From assembly GCF_014646375.1 (NCBI RefSeq), contig NZ_BMNI01000006.1, positions 122,743 through 186,742 on the forward strand: a DNA stretch of 64,000 nucleotides, written 5' to 3'. The translations under genes and the position numbers were made by a program. The stretch comes from Nocardioides phosphati (GTDB lineage Bacteria; Actinomycetota; Actinomycetes; Propionibacteriales; Nocardioidaceae). Shown here in pieces: positions 1 to 8,784 of the stretch (its first letter is position 1; the number at the start of each line of letters is the position of its first letter). The notes under the pieces were generated by a model. That model saw only the letters and a program-made list of their open reading frames with translations, was not told the origin of the DNA and did no database searches.

Positions 1-1
1 G

Positions 2-241
2 TTCGACGTGCTGCTGGAGGCCTACGTGGCCGGTCTGCCCGACGGCGTGGCCACGATCGAGCAGGCCCGGCTGGGCGCGCAGGTGACCGCCGTCTACACC
101 GCGCTCTCCCGCGCCGACTGGGCGCTGGCCCGGGCAGCCGAGGGGAGTGGCGCGCTCGCCGCAAAGTACCGCCACCCGAGCGTGGCGCCGTACCTCAAGG
201 CGCTGCAGCGCCAGTTCCCCCAGCTGGAGGCGCTGATCTGA
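2..241 (+). CDS. C-terminal fragment of an unidentified protein
   Basis: Open frame entering from the left edge and ending at TGA 239-241; about 79 residues are visible. It is alpha-helical and Arg/Ala-rich, ending in a Tyr-Leu-Lys-rich helix (PYLKALQRQFPQLEAL). No catalytic motif is visible. A phosphotransferase-type C-terminal helical lobe is one possibility, but I cannot assign a family. It converges with the metallopeptidase gene, leaving 58 bp between their ends. Confidence 0.6.
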   Translation, partial: FDVLLEAYVAGLPDGVATIEQARLGAQVTAVYTALSRADWALARAAEGSGALAAKYRHPSVAPYLKALQRQFPQLEALI

Positions 242-299
242 CCCAACGCGAAGGGCGCCGCGACCAGGTCGGCCGCGACGCCCTCGGCGTACCGGCGGA

Positions 300-1220
300 T
301 CAGCCCCAGATCGCCCGGCAGCTGTCGACGCCGCCTTGGTAGCCGGTCTGGAACCACTTCATGCGCTGCTCCGAGGAACCGTGCGTCCACGAGTCGGGGT
401 TGACCGAGCCCTGCGTCTTCTTCTGGATCGAGTCGTCGCCGACCGCCCGCGCAGCCTCGATGGCGTCCTGGATGTCCTGGTCGGTGATCGACTCGAAGAT
501 CTTCTGGCCCTTGCCGTCGTCCGTGCCGATGGCGCCCTTGGCCCAGACGCCGGCGTAGCAGTCGGCCTCGAGCTCGAGCTTCACCGAGTCGCTGTCGGCG
601 CCCTGCTGGGTGCGGACGTTCTTCATCTCTCCGGTGATGTCCTGGATGTGGTGGCCGAACTCGTGGGCCAGGACGTACGGCTCGACGAACGGCGCGTCGT
701 TGCCGCCGATCTGCTCGAGCATCGAGGAGTAGAAGCTCGGGTCCTCGTAGATGTGGCCGTCGGCCGAGCAGTAGAACGGCCCCATCTGGGCGCTCGCGGC
801 GCCACAGCCGGTCTGGATCTGGCCGCTGAAGGTGCGCAGGTCGGCCGGCTGGAACTGGCTGCCGAGCTGGCCCTTCCAGAAGACCTCGAGCGACAGCATG
901 ATCGCCTTGCGCTCGCAGACGCGGGACTTGTTGGCGTCGGCGCCGGTCTTGCAGTTGGCGTAGTCGCCGTTGTCGGTCGCGCTGTTGCTGCCCGAGCCGC
1001 CCTGGCCGAGGCTGGGACCCGGAAGCCCGCCGCCCGTGCACATCTGCAGGATCACGTAGAGCACGATGATGACGATCGTGCCCTTGATGCCGAAGCCGCC
1101 CGGGATCGGCAGGCCGCCGAGGCCGCCTCCGCCGCCGAGGCCACCGAGACCTCCGCCACCGCCGCCTCGCGAGCCGGACGCGTCGCCTCCGCTGATGTCA
1201 GCCTTGGGGTTGAACCGCAT
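300..1220 (-). CDS. Neutral zinc metallopeptidase, YpfJ/KPN_02809 family
   Basis: 306-residue protein. The N-terminus is a Gly/Ser-rich linker (about residues 12-45) followed by one transmembrane segment (around IVIIVLYVILQM), and the rest is a periplasm-facing peptidase domain. The zinc site HEFGH with a downstream acidic stretch (LELEAD) fits the putative neutral zinc metallopeptidase family (PF04228). Four or more cysteines (CKTG, RVCER, TGCGA, FYCSA, DSCRA) suggest disulfides outside the cytoplasm. ATG 1218-1220 was chosen because MRFNPKADISGG is the family's usual N-terminus and a GGAAGGGA ribosome-binding site lies just upstream. The frame is open far upstream, but that is a high-GC artefact. 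Divergent from the ABC-F gene. The physiological substrate is unknown. Confidence 0.93.
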   Translation of the reverse strand: MRFNPKADISGGDASGSRGGGGGGLGGLGGGGGLGGLPIPGGFGIKGTIVIIVLYVILQMCTGGGLPGPSLGQGGSGSNSATDNGDYANCKTGADANKSRVCERKAIMLSLEVFWKGQLGSQFQPADLRTFSGQIQTGCGAASAQMGPFYCSADGHIYEDPSFYSSMLEQIGGNDAPFVEPYVLAHEFGHHIQDITGEMKNVRTQQGADSDSVKLELEADCYAGVWAKGAIGTDDGKGQKIFESITDQDIQDAIEAARAVGDDSIQKKTQGSVNPDSWTHGSSEQRMKWFQTGYQGGVDSCRAIWG

Positions 1221-1280
1221 GAGGTGGGTCCCTTCCGATGGGGGAGTACCGAGCTTCCGCCCGTACACTAACCAGTCGAA

Positions 1281-2879
1281 ATGATCACTGCCCAGAACCT
1301 CGAGGTCCGCGCCGGTTCGCGACTCCTCATGGAGGACGTCACGTTCCGTGTCGCAGCCGGCGACAAGGTCGGTCTGGTCGGGCGCAACGGCGCCGGCAAG
1401 ACCACCCTCACCAAGATCCTCGCCGGCGACAGCCTGCCCGCCGGTGGCTCTGTCACCGTGTCGGGAGAGCTGGGCTACCTGCCGCAGGACCCGCGTTCGG
1501 GCGACCCCGAGCAGATCGCCCGCGACCGGATCCTCTCCGCGCGCGGCCTCGACGACGTCGTACGCCGGCTCCGGCAGGCCGAGGTCGACATGGCGTCGGA
1601 GGACCCCGAGGTCTACGAGAAGGCGATGAAGCGCTACTCGCGGGCTGATGACGAGATGCACGCGGGCGGCGGCTACGCGGCGGAGTCCGAGGCGGCGACG
1701 ATCGCGGCCTCGCTCGGCATCGAGGAGCGTATCCTCAACCAGCCGCTGAAGACGCTCTCCGGTGGTCAGCGCCGCCGCATCGAGCTGGCCCGGATCCTCT
1801 TCTCGGGCGCCGAGACGATGATCCTCGACGAGCCGACCAACCACCTCGACGCCGACTCGATCGTCTGGCTCCGCGGATTCCTGCAGCGCTACAACGGTGG
1901 CGTGATCCTGATCAGCCACGACACGGGGCTGCTCGACGCGACCATCAACAAGGTCTTCCACCTCGACGCCAACCGCGCCGTCATCGACATCTACAACATG
2001 GGCTGGAAGCCGTACCTCCAGCAGCGCGAGACCGACGAGGCCCGCCGCAAGCGTGAGCGCCTCAACGCGGAGAACAAGGCGAAGACCCTCACCGACCAGG
2101 CCAACCGCATGCGCGCCCGCGCGTCGGGCGCCTCGGCTGCCCAGTCGATGCTCAAGCGCGCCGAGCGGCTCAAGGCCGGCATCGAGGGCGAGCGCCAGTC
2201 CGACAAGGTCGCCGCGATCAAGTTCCCCGCCCCGCAGCCGTGCGGCAAGACGCCGCTCATGGCCGAGGACCTGTCGAAGTCCTACGGCGCGCTGGAGATC
2301 TTCACCGCCGTCGACCTGGCGATCGACAAGGGCTCGCGCGTCGTCATCCTCGGCCTCAACGGCGCGGGCAAGACGACGATGCTCCGCATGCTCGCCGGCG
2401 TGACCGAGCCCGACACCGGTCGCCTGATCCCGGGCCACGGCCTCAAGATCGGCTACTTCGCGCAGGAGCACGAGACGCTCGACCACAACCGCACCGTCCT
2501 CGAGAACATGCAGTACGCCGCCCCGCAGCTCACCGACTCCGAGGCGCGGTCGGTGCTGGGCTCGTTCCTCTTCTCGGGCGACGACGCGCACAAGCCGGCC
2601 GGCGTACTGAGTGGTGGCGAGAAGACCCGCCTCGCGCTGGCCTCCCTCGTCGTCTCGAGCGCCAACGTGCTGCTGCTCGACGAGCCGACCAACAACCTCG
2701 ACCCGGCGTCCCGGGAAGAAGTGCTGGCCGCGATCCGTTCGTACGAAGGCGCCATCGTCCTCGTCACGCACGACGAGGGTGCCGTCCACGCCCTCGAGCC
2801 CGACCGGGTGCTGCTGCTCCCCGACGGCGACGAGGACCTGTGGAGTGACGAGTACGCCGACCTCGTGTCGCTGGCGTGA
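1281..2879 (+). CDS. ABC-F family ATPase
   Basis: 532-residue soluble protein with two tandem ABC nucleotide-binding domains and no membrane segment, the layout of ABC-F translation factors (EttA/Uup/antibiotic-resistance ARE type). Domain 1 has Walker A GRNGAGKTT (about residue 36), signature LSGGQRR and Walker B ILDEPTNHLD. Domain 2 has GLNGAGKTT, LSGGEKTR and LLDEPTNNLD. The charged linker between them (about 235-320, rich in Arg/Lys/Glu) corresponds to the P-site tRNA interaction motif. Family members act on ribosome-bound tRNA rather than in transport. The exact subgroup cannot be told by eye. The divergent metallopeptidase starts 60 bp away. Confidence 0.95.
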   Translation: MITAQNLEVRAGSRLLMEDVTFRVAAGDKVGLVGRNGAGKTTLTKILAGDSLPAGGSVTVSGELGYLPQDPRSGDPEQIARDRILSARGLDDVVRRLRQAEVDMASEDPEVYEKAMKRYSRADDEMHAGGGYAAESEAATIAASLGIEERILNQPLKTLSGGQRRRIELARILFSGAETMILDEPTNHLDADSIVWLRGFLQRYNGGVILISHDTGLLDATINKVFHLDANRAVIDIYNMGWKPYLQQRETDEARRKRERLNAENKAKTLTDQANRMRARASGASAAQSMLKRAERLKAGIEGERQSDKVAAIKFPAPQPCGKTPLMAEDLSKSYGALEIFTAVDLAIDKGSRVVILGLNGAGKTTMLRMLAGVTEPDTGRLIPGHGLKIGYFAQEHETLDHNRTVLENMQYAAPQLTDSEARSVLGSFLFSGDDAHKPAGVLSGGEKTRLALASLVVSSANVLLLDEPTNNLDPASREEVLAAIRSYEGAIVLVTHDEGAVHALEPDRVLLLPDGDEDLWSDEYADLVSLA

Positions 2880-2918
2880 CGCATTGACCGACGGATTGAT
2901 GGCGAAGGAGGTGGCGAC

Positions 2919-4793
2919 GTGAGCGGGATGCAGGGCATGGGCCCGATGATGCGGAACCTCCGCACGGACCGGACGATCCTCGAGAAGAAGCTGGCGCGCG
3001 ACACGCTGCGCCGGATCCTCGCGTTCGCCAGCCCGCACCGTCGCCTGATCGCGTCGTTCCTGGTGCTGACCGTCGTCGACGCCGGCCTGGTCGTGGTCTC
3101 GCCGCTGCTGGTGCAGCGGATGGTCGACGACGGTGTGCTCAAGGGCGACGGCGGGCTGATCACGACCATCGCCTTCGCAATGGCCGGTGTCGCGCTCCTC
3201 GACGCGCTGCTCTCGGTCGCGTCCGGGCTGCTCTCGTCGCGCATCGGCGAGGGCCTGATCTTCGACCTGCGCACGCGGGTCTTCGCACACGTGCAGCGCC
3301 AGTCGCTCGCCTTCTTCACCCGGACGCAGACCGGCGCTCTGGTCTCGCGGCTCAACAACGACGTGATGGGCGCCCAGCGTGCCTTCACCTCGACGCTGTC
3401 GTCGACGGTCTCCAACATCATCAGCGTGCTCGTGGTCGGCGTGGCGATGATCGCGCTGTCGTGGGAGGTGACGCTGCTCTGCCTGTGCCTCTTCCCGATC
3501 CTCTTCCTCAGCTCGCGCGTCGTGGGCGGCAAGCTCGCCGGCCTCGCGCGGCAGCAGATGGACGGCAACGCCGACATGGGCAATGCCATGACCGAGCGGT
3601 TCAACGTCGGCGGCGCGATGCTGCTCAAGCTCTTCGGCCGCCGCGACGAGGAGGACGCCACCTTCGCTGCGAAGGCCGGCGTCGTCCGCGACCTCGGCAT
3701 CCGGATCGCCCTCGTCACGCGGATCTTCGCCGCGACCCTCATGCTCATCCCGGCGCTCGCCACCGCCGTCGCGTACGGCGTCGGCGGGCACCTGGTCATC
3801 TCGCACCAGCTCTCGGTCGGCACGCTGCTCGCGCTTGCGACGCTGCTCCTGCGCCTGCTCGGGCCGCTCCAGGGCCTCTCCAACGTGCGCGTCGACGTGA
3901 TGACCGCACTGGTCTCCTTCGAGCGCGTCTTCGAGGTGCTCGACCTGAAGCCGTCGATCGCCGATGCTCCCGACGCGGTCGAGCTGCCCCGCAGCGCCGC
4001 CTCGATCGAGTTCGACGGCGTCTCGTTCACCTACCCGCGCGCCGAGGACGTCTCCCTGGCCTCCCTCGAGGCGGTCGCGCGCAAGGAGTCGCGCGACGTG
4101 CGCGAGGTGCTCCACGACGTCTCGTTCACGGTCCGGCCCGGGCAGATGGTCGCGCTGGTCGGCCCCTCAGGTGCCGGCAAGACCACGCTCACGCACCTCG
4201 TCGCCCGGCTGTACGACGCGACGAGCGGCGTCGTCCGCGTGGGAGGGCACGACGTACGCGAGGTGACGCTGGAGTCGCTCGAGGCGCAGGTCGGCTACGT
4301 GACGCAGGACGCGCACATGTTCCACGACACGATGCGCGCCAACCTCCTCTACGCCCGGCCGCACGCGACCGAGGCGGAGGTGTGGGCGGCGCTCGAGGCG
4401 GCGCAGATCGCGCCGATGGTGCGGGCGCTGCCCGACGGCCTCGAGACGGTCGTCGGCGACCGGGGCTACCGGCTCTCCGGTGGTGAGCGCCAGCGCCTCG
4501 CGATCGCGCGGCTGCTGCTGAAGGCGCCGGCGATCGTCGTGCTCGACGAGGCAACGGCGCACCTCGACTCCGAGTCCGAGGTGGCCGTGCAGCGGGCGCT
4601 CGACGCGGCCCTCGAGGGGCGCACGTCCCTCGTCATCGCGCACCGGCTCTCCACGATCCGTCACGCCGACCAGATCCTCGTGGTCGACGGCGGCACCGTC
4701 GTCCAGTCGGGCACGCACGAGTCGCTGCTCGCCGGTGGCGGCCTGTACGCCGAGCTGCACGCCACGCAGTTCGCGCGCGCCGGCTCGAACTGA
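2919..4793 (+). CDS. ABC exporter, fused permease and ATPase (multidrug/lipid type)
   Basis: 624-residue half-transporter. A six-helix type-1 exporter membrane domain (about residues 38-330) is followed by a C-terminal nucleotide-binding domain with Walker A GPSGAGKTT, signature LSGGERQR, Walker B VVLDEATAHLD and the switch histidine IAHRLST. The GTG at 2919 is preceded by a strong AAGGAGG, which decides the start. It lies 39 bp after the ABC-F gene on the same strand, so the two may be cotranscribed. Such half-transporters work as dimers exporting hydrophobic compounds, but the substrate cannot be inferred. There is an insertion of about 20 residues in the domain linker (EDVSLASLEAVARKESRD). 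Confidence 0.95.
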   Translation: MSGMQGMGPMMRNLRTDRTILEKKLARDTLRRILAFASPHRRLIASFLVLTVVDAGLVVVSPLLVQRMVDDGVLKGDGGLITTIAFAMAGVALLDALLSVASGLLSSRIGEGLIFDLRTRVFAHVQRQSLAFFTRTQTGALVSRLNNDVMGAQRAFTSTLSSTVSNIISVLVVGVAMIALSWEVTLLCLCLFPILFLSSRVVGGKLAGLARQQMDGNADMGNAMTERFNVGGAMLLKLFGRRDEEDATFAAKAGVVRDLGIRIALVTRIFAATLMLIPALATAVAYGVGGHLVISHQLSVGTLLALATLLLRLLGPLQGLSNVRVDVMTALVSFERVFEVLDLKPSIADAPDAVELPRSAASIEFDGVSFTYPRAEDVSLASLEAVARKESRDVREVLHDVSFTVRPGQMVALVGPSGAGKTTLTHLVARLYDATSGVVRVGGHDVREVTLESLEAQVGYVTQDAHMFHDTMRANLLYARPHATEAEVWAALEAAQIAPMVRALPDGLETVVGDRGYRLSGGERQRLAIARLLLKAPAIVVLDEATAHLDSESEVAVQRALDAALEGRTSLVIAHRLSTIRHADQILVVDGGTVVQSGTHESLLAGGGLYAELHATQFARAGSN

Positions 4794-4835
4794 CCGTCCC
4801 GGCCCGCGTCCTGCCCGTCGGGAGCCGCGTGCCGG

Positions 4836-5588
4836 TCATCTGAGGTAGGCGTCCGCCCAGGCGCTGATGATCCGTCCCACGCGCTTGCCCTGGCCGGGCG
4901 CGGTGAGCAGGTGATCGCTGCCCTCGATGTCCACGAAGCTGCGCGGGTGGTGCGCGTACCGGAAGATCTGGCCGGCGTTCTCGATCGGCACGGTCTCGTC
5001 CGTGGGGGAGTGCAGCACCAGCAGCGGCCGCGCCAGCGAGGCGATGTCGCGGCGTGTGTCGGACGCGCGGACGTCCTCGACGAAGTGGCGCTTGAGGGTG
5101 AGCGCCCGGCCGCCCACGAGCCACTCGGCCTGGCCGTTCTCCAGCACGCGGTCCACGACGGCGTCGTACTGCTTCTCGACGTTCCGCGGGTCGAACGGCG
5201 CCCCCACGGTCGCGACGGCCACCGCCGACGTGCGGTGGGCGGCGGCGAGGACGGCGGCGCCGCCGAAGGAGTGCCCGACGAGAAGGTGCGCACGCGTACC
5301 GCGCTCGGCCATGAACTCGCAGGCACGCACGACGTCGTCGACCTTGTGGGTGAACGAGCCGTCGCCCCAGTCGCCCTCGGAGTCAGCCAGGCCGATCGCG
5401 TCGAAGCGGAGCATGCCGATGCCCTCGGCCGCGAGCTGCTTGCAGATCCGCGAGGCCGCGGGGGAGTCCTTGCCGAGGGTGAAGCCGTGGGAGAAGACGC
5501 CCCAGCCCCGCACCTCGCCCTCGGGCTCGTCGATCAGTCCGGCGAGCATCTCGCCCGTCGAGCTCGGGAACCGCACCTTCTCAGCCAC
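4836..5588 (-). CDS. Alpha/beta hydrolase (acyl-peptidase-like)
   Basis: About 250 residues. The nucleophile elbow GHSFGG and the preceding FSHGFTLGKDS oxyanion region identify an alpha/beta hydrolase. The late Asp (PTDETVP) and His (GSDHLLT) complete a plausible triad. GTG 5588 is preferred over an ATG 48 bp upstream because a -10 hexamer TAGGGT sits 8 nt before it, giving a leaderless transcript, and because similarity to hydrolase N-termini begins here (AEKVRFPSSTGEMLAGLID). It is likely a cytosolic esterase or peptidase-like enzyme of unknown substrate. Confidence 0.87.
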   Translation of the reverse strand: MAEKVRFPSSTGEMLAGLIDEPEGEVRGWGVFSHGFTLGKDSPAASRICKQLAAEGIGMLRFDAIGLADSEGDWGDGSFTHKVDDVVRACEFMAERGTRAHLLVGHSFGGAAVLAAAHRTSAVAVATVGAPFDPRNVEKQYDAVVDRVLENGQAEWLVGGRALTLKRHFVEDVRASDTRRDIASLARPLLVLHSPTDETVPIENAGQIFRYAHHPRSFVDIEGSDHLLTAPGQGKRVGRIISAWADAYLR

Positions 5589-5596
5589 GGGCGACA

Positions 5597-5602
5597 ACCC
5601 TA
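5597..5602 (-). promoter_or_regulatory. -10 element, leaderless hydrolase gene
   Basis: TAGGGT on the minus strand, 8 nt before GTG 5588. Confidence 0.55.
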
Positions 5603-5667
5603 GGTGCTCGCGCGCCTGTTGCCCGCCGGTGAGCACAGGCGTGGGCGGTCACGCGCGCATCCGTCCG

Positions 5668-5673
5668 TAGGGT
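5668..5673 (+). promoter_or_regulatory. -10 element, leaderless TPR gene
   Basis: TAGGGT, 6 nt before ATG 5680. The transcript would begin at or next to the start codon. Confidence 0.6.
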
Positions 5674-5679
5674 GGCTCC

Positions 5680-6171
5680 ATGCCAGCGCACGCGGAGGAC
5701 TGGGAAGCGCGCATCGCGAGCTTCTGGAGCACGGTCGACCTCGACGACCCGGAGGCCGCGATCGCTGCCATGCGTGAGCTCGCCGGCGAGCGCGGCCCCG
5801 AGGACCCCGACGCACTGTTCGAGCTGGGCGGGATCCACGACTCGACCGGCTTCGAGGCCGAGGCCCACGAGCTGTACGCCGCGGCGCGCGAGCGCGGCCT
5901 GTCGGGCGCTCGCCTCGCGCAGCTCAACATCCAGCAGGGCTCGACACTCCGCAACCTCGGCCGGCTCGACGAGGCGATCGCCATGCTCGAGGCGACCGAG
6001 CCCGATCCGTCGATCGGGGACGCGCGGGCGGTGTTCCTCGCGCTCGCCCTCCGGGACGCGGGGCGCCCTGACGAGGCGCTGCGCCTCTGCATCGAGGCAC
6101 TGGTCGCGCACCTGCCGCGCTACCAGCGCTCGGCTGCGGCGTACGCGCGTGCGCTGACGGACGACGACTAG
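5680..6171 (+). CDS. Tetratricopeptide-repeat protein
   Basis: 163-residue, wholly helical, acidic protein. Repeated Leu/Ala-rich helix pairs (FELGGIHDSTGFEAEAHELY, NLGRLDEAIAMLEA, LALRDAGRPDEALRL) match the TPR pattern, with about three to four repeats and the typical W at residue 8. TPR modules mediate protein-protein contacts. No catalytic domain is present and the partner is unknown. It diverges from the hydrolase gene, with both promoters of leaderless type. Confidence 0.85.
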   Translation: MPAHAEDWEARIASFWSTVDLDDPEAAIAAMRELAGERGPEDPDALFELGGIHDSTGFEAEAHELYAAARERGLSGARLAQLNIQQGSTLRNLGRLDEAIAMLEATEPDPSIGDARAVFLALALRDAGRPDEALRLCIEALVAHLPRYQRSAAAYARALTDDD

Positions 6172-6313
6172 CGAATCCCGGTTGCCCGGCGTCGCGCGAT
6201 GGCCGACGCTTGGGTCCTCGCCTCGCTCCTGGGGCGGACGGGCCCCGCGGGCCACCCGCGCGGCGACCGTGATCCGTAAACAGTGGTCCGACCACATCGG
6301 CAGGAGCTCGTCG

Positions 6314-6342
6314 GTGGGAGCCGGCTCCGCGCCGGCTCCCAC
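6314..6342. terminator. Bidirectional terminator hairpin
   Basis: Perfect 12-bp stem (GTGGGAGCCGGC / GCCGGCTCCCAC) with a 5-nt loop between the convergent TPR and YCII genes. It has no T-tract, as is common in high-GC actinobacteria. Confidence 0.75.
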
Positions 6343-6387
6343 CTTCGCCTCACCGTGCGCCAGAAGGACGGAGCGGGTGGGCCTCCC

Positions 6388-6705
6388 TCAGTGGAAGGGC
6401 CGCACCTCGATCTTCCGGTGACAGGCGGCGGACGCCTCGGTGCCGAGCGCCATCGCCTCCTCGACCGAGTCGGCGGTGATGATCCAGAAGCCGGCGAGGT
6501 ACTCCTTCGACTCGACGAACGGACCGTCGGTGACGACGGGGGAGTCGCCCCGGTTGTCGATGACACCGGCGGCCGCGCCCAGACCACCGGCGAAGAGCCA
6601 CTGGCCGGCGTCCTGGAGCTTGCTGTTGAAGCGGTCGATCGCGGCGTCCTCGGTGGCGGTGGCGCGACCGGTGCCGTCGTCGATGACGGAGATCAGGAAC
6701 TGCAT
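6388..6705 (-). CDS. YCII-related (DGPF-domain) protein
   Basis: 105 residues, a compact ferredoxin-like alpha/beta protein of the YCII family (PF03795). The diagnostic stretch is DGPFVESKEYLAGFWII, with the N-terminal MQFLISV strand. ATG 6705 was chosen because GAGGAGAAG lies just upstream; the longer frame has no support. Many actinobacterial relatives sit beside ECF sigma-factor genes, but none is seen here. The function of the family is poorly known. Confidence 0.9.
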   Translation of the reverse strand: MQFLISVIDDGTGRATATEDAAIDRFNSKLQDAGQWLFAGGLGAAAGVIDNRGDSPVVTDGPFVESKEYLAGFWIITADSVEEAMALGTEASAACHRKIEVRPFH

Positions 6706-6801
6706 GGCACTTCTCCTCGTGAACCCGGGTTGCCCTGGTGAGCAGCCTTCACCCGTACGACGAGTGGCGCCAGCCCGATCCGACAACCACGCGGGCGCGA
6801 C

Positions 6802-7230
6802 TCACGCCTCGCGAGGGGGGATCGCATCGAGCACCCGGTAGAGCGCGCGGTGGGCGAGCCGCAGGCAGACGATGCCACCGGGGACCTCGAGCAGCAGCGC
6901 GAGGAGTAGCGCCTGCCGGTGGTCGGCGCCCCGCGCGCTCGAGACGTCGAACCATGCGTCGGTGAAGAGCAGGGCCGCCGCCACGGCGAGGGCGATGATG
7001 ATCGCCGGGCTGCGCCGGAACGCGCACCAGCCGACCGAGCCGAGCGCGACGGCCAGGCCGGCGTCAAAGACCACCCACGTCCAGCGGTAGTGCGCGGTGA
7101 CGTAGTTCGTCGGCAGGGTCAGCGCCAGGTAGAGCGTCCACGGCACGAGGGCGAGGGCGCCTGCGAGGTAGACCCACGGGAGGACGCGCACGAGCCAGCG
7201 CGGCAGCGGGCGCGGCGGCTGTCGGAACAC
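6802..7230 (-). CDS. Four-helix membrane protein, unknown function
   Basis: 142 residues from GTG 7230. Four hydrophobic helices can be seen (VLPWVYLAGALALVPW, VVFDAGLAVALGSVGW, AIIIALAVAAALLF, LLLALLLEVPGGIVC), with Arg-rich ends placing the N-terminus in the cytoplasm. I do not recognise a named family beyond actinobacterial hypothetical membrane proteins. The start is inferred from the first hydrophobic-protein-like residues and is uncertain by a few codons. It lies 23 bp downstream of another small membrane gene on the same strand and probably shares its transcript. Confidence 0.7.
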   Translation of the reverse strand: MFRQPPRPLPRWLVRVLPWVYLAGALALVPWTLYLALTLPTNYVTAHYRWTWVVFDAGLAVALGSVGWCAFRRSPAIIIALAVAAALLFTDAWFDVSSARGADHRQALLLALLLEVPGGIVCLRLAHRALYRVLDAIPPREA

Positions 7231-7253
7231 CCGACCAGTCTGCCGCACCGGCC

Positions 7254-7670
7254 TCAGCGGAGCCGCTCCACGGACTCGACGTGCGGCATGTCGCGCAGGG
7301 CGAGCTTCACGGCGTTCATCTGCACGTAGCCGGCGCCGGGCGTGCCGCGGACGATGATCCGGCCCCGCGCGTCGGGGCGGGCGCTGCCGACGCTGGGCAC
7401 GTCGACCCAGCGCTGGGAGAGCCGCCGGGGCAGGGCTGCGGGAGCGGTCTCGTCGAGGGTCACGCGCAGCACCCACGGCCCACGGTGGTGGTCGGCCCGG
7501 GTGCGGTCGGAGTGGGAGGGGAGCGAGAGGTGGGCCGTCCCCACCGCGACGAGGGCGGCGCCGAGCAGGAGCGCGGCGCCGGCGATCTTCGACCCGCGCA
7601 GGACCACCAGGAGGCCGACGGCGGCAGCGACGAGCACGAGGACCCACGGACCAGACATGACCGAGATCAT
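7254..7670 (-). CDS. Small protein with two membrane helices, unknown function
   Basis: 138 residues from ATG 7670, or 134 from ATG 7658. Two N-terminal transmembrane helices (WVLVLVAAAVGLLVVL, AALLLGAALVAVGTA) are followed by a soluble beta-rich domain of about 80 residues with no recognised motif. It is divergent from the small membrane gene at 7696; the start-to-start distance is only 25 bp, so the two promoters must overlap. Confidence 0.65.
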   Translation of the reverse strand: MISVMSGPWVLVLVAAAVGLLVVLRGSKIAGAALLLGAALVAVGTAHLSLPSHSDRTRADHHRGPWVLRVTLDETAPAALPRRLSQRWVDVPSVGSARPDARGRIIVRGTPGAGYVQMNAVKLALRDMPHVESVERLR

Positions 7671-7695
7671 GCCCTCTGGCTGGCATGCTTCGGGC

Positions 7696-7989
7696 ATGCC
7701 GCGCCACACCCGGACGTTCCTCCTGCTCACGCTCGCCCTGGCCGCCGTGGAGGCCCTGCTCGTCGTCCAGGAGGCAGCGGCCGGCGGCGCCAGCCACCTC
7801 CTGCTGTACGTCGTCGTGCCGGTCGGCTTCCTGGCCCTCGGCATCGGTGCGATCGTCTACGCCGGACGTCAGGAGGAGCCAGAGGAGCGTGACATCGTCC
7901 GTGGCTCGAGCGTCGTGCCGTTCGGCTGCTTCGTGGTGAGCGTCGCGATCGCGCTGTGGGTCGCCATGCTCGCCTACGTCAACCGGTAG
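7696..7989 (+). CDS. Three-helix small membrane protein, unknown function
   Basis: 97 residues: three hydrophobic helices (LLLTLALAAVEALLVV, LYVVVPVGFLALGIGAIVY, FVVSVAIALWVAMLAYV) and a short charged loop (GRQEEPEERDIVRG). No family recognised. The SDR gene begins 17 bp after its stop but has its own -10, so cotranscription is not required. Confidence 0.7.
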   Translation: MPRHTRTFLLLTLALAAVEALLVVQEAAAGGASHLLLYVVVPVGFLALGIGAIVYAGRQEEPEERDIVRGSSVVPFGCFVVSVAIALWVAMLAYVNR

Positions 7990-7994
7990 GCGGC

Positions 7995-8000
7995 TAGGTT
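7995..8000 (+). promoter_or_regulatory. -10 element, leaderless SDR gene
   Basis: TAGGTT, 6 nt before ATG 8007. Confidence 0.6.
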
Positions 8001-8006
8001 GCGGGC

Positions 8007-8753
8007 ATGACCACCGCCCTCGTCACCGGTGCCAGCAGCGGCATCGGCGCCGCCACTGCCCGCCGTCTCGCCGCCGACGGACTCGACGTCATCGTCGCCG
8101 CCCGTCGTCTCGATCGCCTGGAGGAGCTGGCCGCATCCATCGGCGGCCGCGCCGTCCAGCTCGACGTCACGGACGACGCGTCGGTCGCGACACTGGTCGA
8201 CCAGGTCGGCGAGATCGACGTGCTGGTCAACAACGCCGGCGGGGCGTTCGGCCTCGAGTCGGTGGCCGAGGGCCGGCTCGACGACTGGCAGCGGATGTAC
8301 GACGTCAACGTGCTCGGCACCCTGCGCGTCACCCAGGCGCTGCTGCCCGTCCTGCGGGCTCGGCCGCATGCGACGATCGTCAACCTGACCTCGACGGCCG
8401 GCCTGATCAGCTACGAGGGCGGCGGTGGCTACACCGCGGCCAAGCATGCCGAGAGCGCGCTCAGCGAGACGCTGCGGCTCGAGCTCAACGGGGAGCCGAT
8501 CCGGGTCGTCGAGATCGCCCCGGGCATGGTCCAGACCGAGGAGTTCTCCCTCAACCGCTTCCGGGGCGACGGCGACCGCGCCGACACGGTGTACGCCGGC
8601 GTCGACCGACCACTCGTGGCTGACGACGTCGCCGCCTGCATCGCCTTCGCCGTGGGGCTGCCACCGCACGTCAACGTCGACCGGCTCGTCGTGCGTCCGC
8701 TCGCGCAGGCGGCGCAGCACAAGACGTTCCGCGGGAAGCTCTTCCAGGAGTGA
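8007..8753 (+). CDS. SDR-family oxidoreductase (classical)
   Basis: 248 residues. The Rossmann dinucleotide site TGASSGIG (residues 7-14), the NNAGG motif, an active-site Ser in NLTSTAG and YTAAK (YxxxK) are all intact, so this is a catalytically competent classical short-chain dehydrogenase. AARRLDR after beta-2 suggests NADP preference. The substrate cannot be deduced. The leaderless -10 decides the start. It is followed by a strong bidirectional hairpin. Confidence 0.93.
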   Translation: MTTALVTGASSGIGAATARRLAADGLDVIVAARRLDRLEELAASIGGRAVQLDVTDDASVATLVDQVGEIDVLVNNAGGAFGLESVAEGRLDDWQRMYDVNVLGTLRVTQALLPVLRARPHATIVNLTSTAGLISYEGGGGYTAAKHAESALSETLRLELNGEPIRVVEIAPGMVQTEEFSLNRFRGDGDRADTVYAGVDRPLVADDVAACIAFAVGLPPHVNVDRLVVRPLAQAAQHKTFRGKLFQE

Positions 8754-8784
8754 GCGCCCCGCCGCACGCGTGAGGCGGGGCGCT
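8753..8784. terminator. Bidirectional terminator hairpin
   Basis: 11-bp stem (AGCGCCCCGCC / GGCGGGGCGCT) spanning the end of the SDR stop codon and touching the stop of the convergent 36-residue gene. It serves both. Confidence 0.75.
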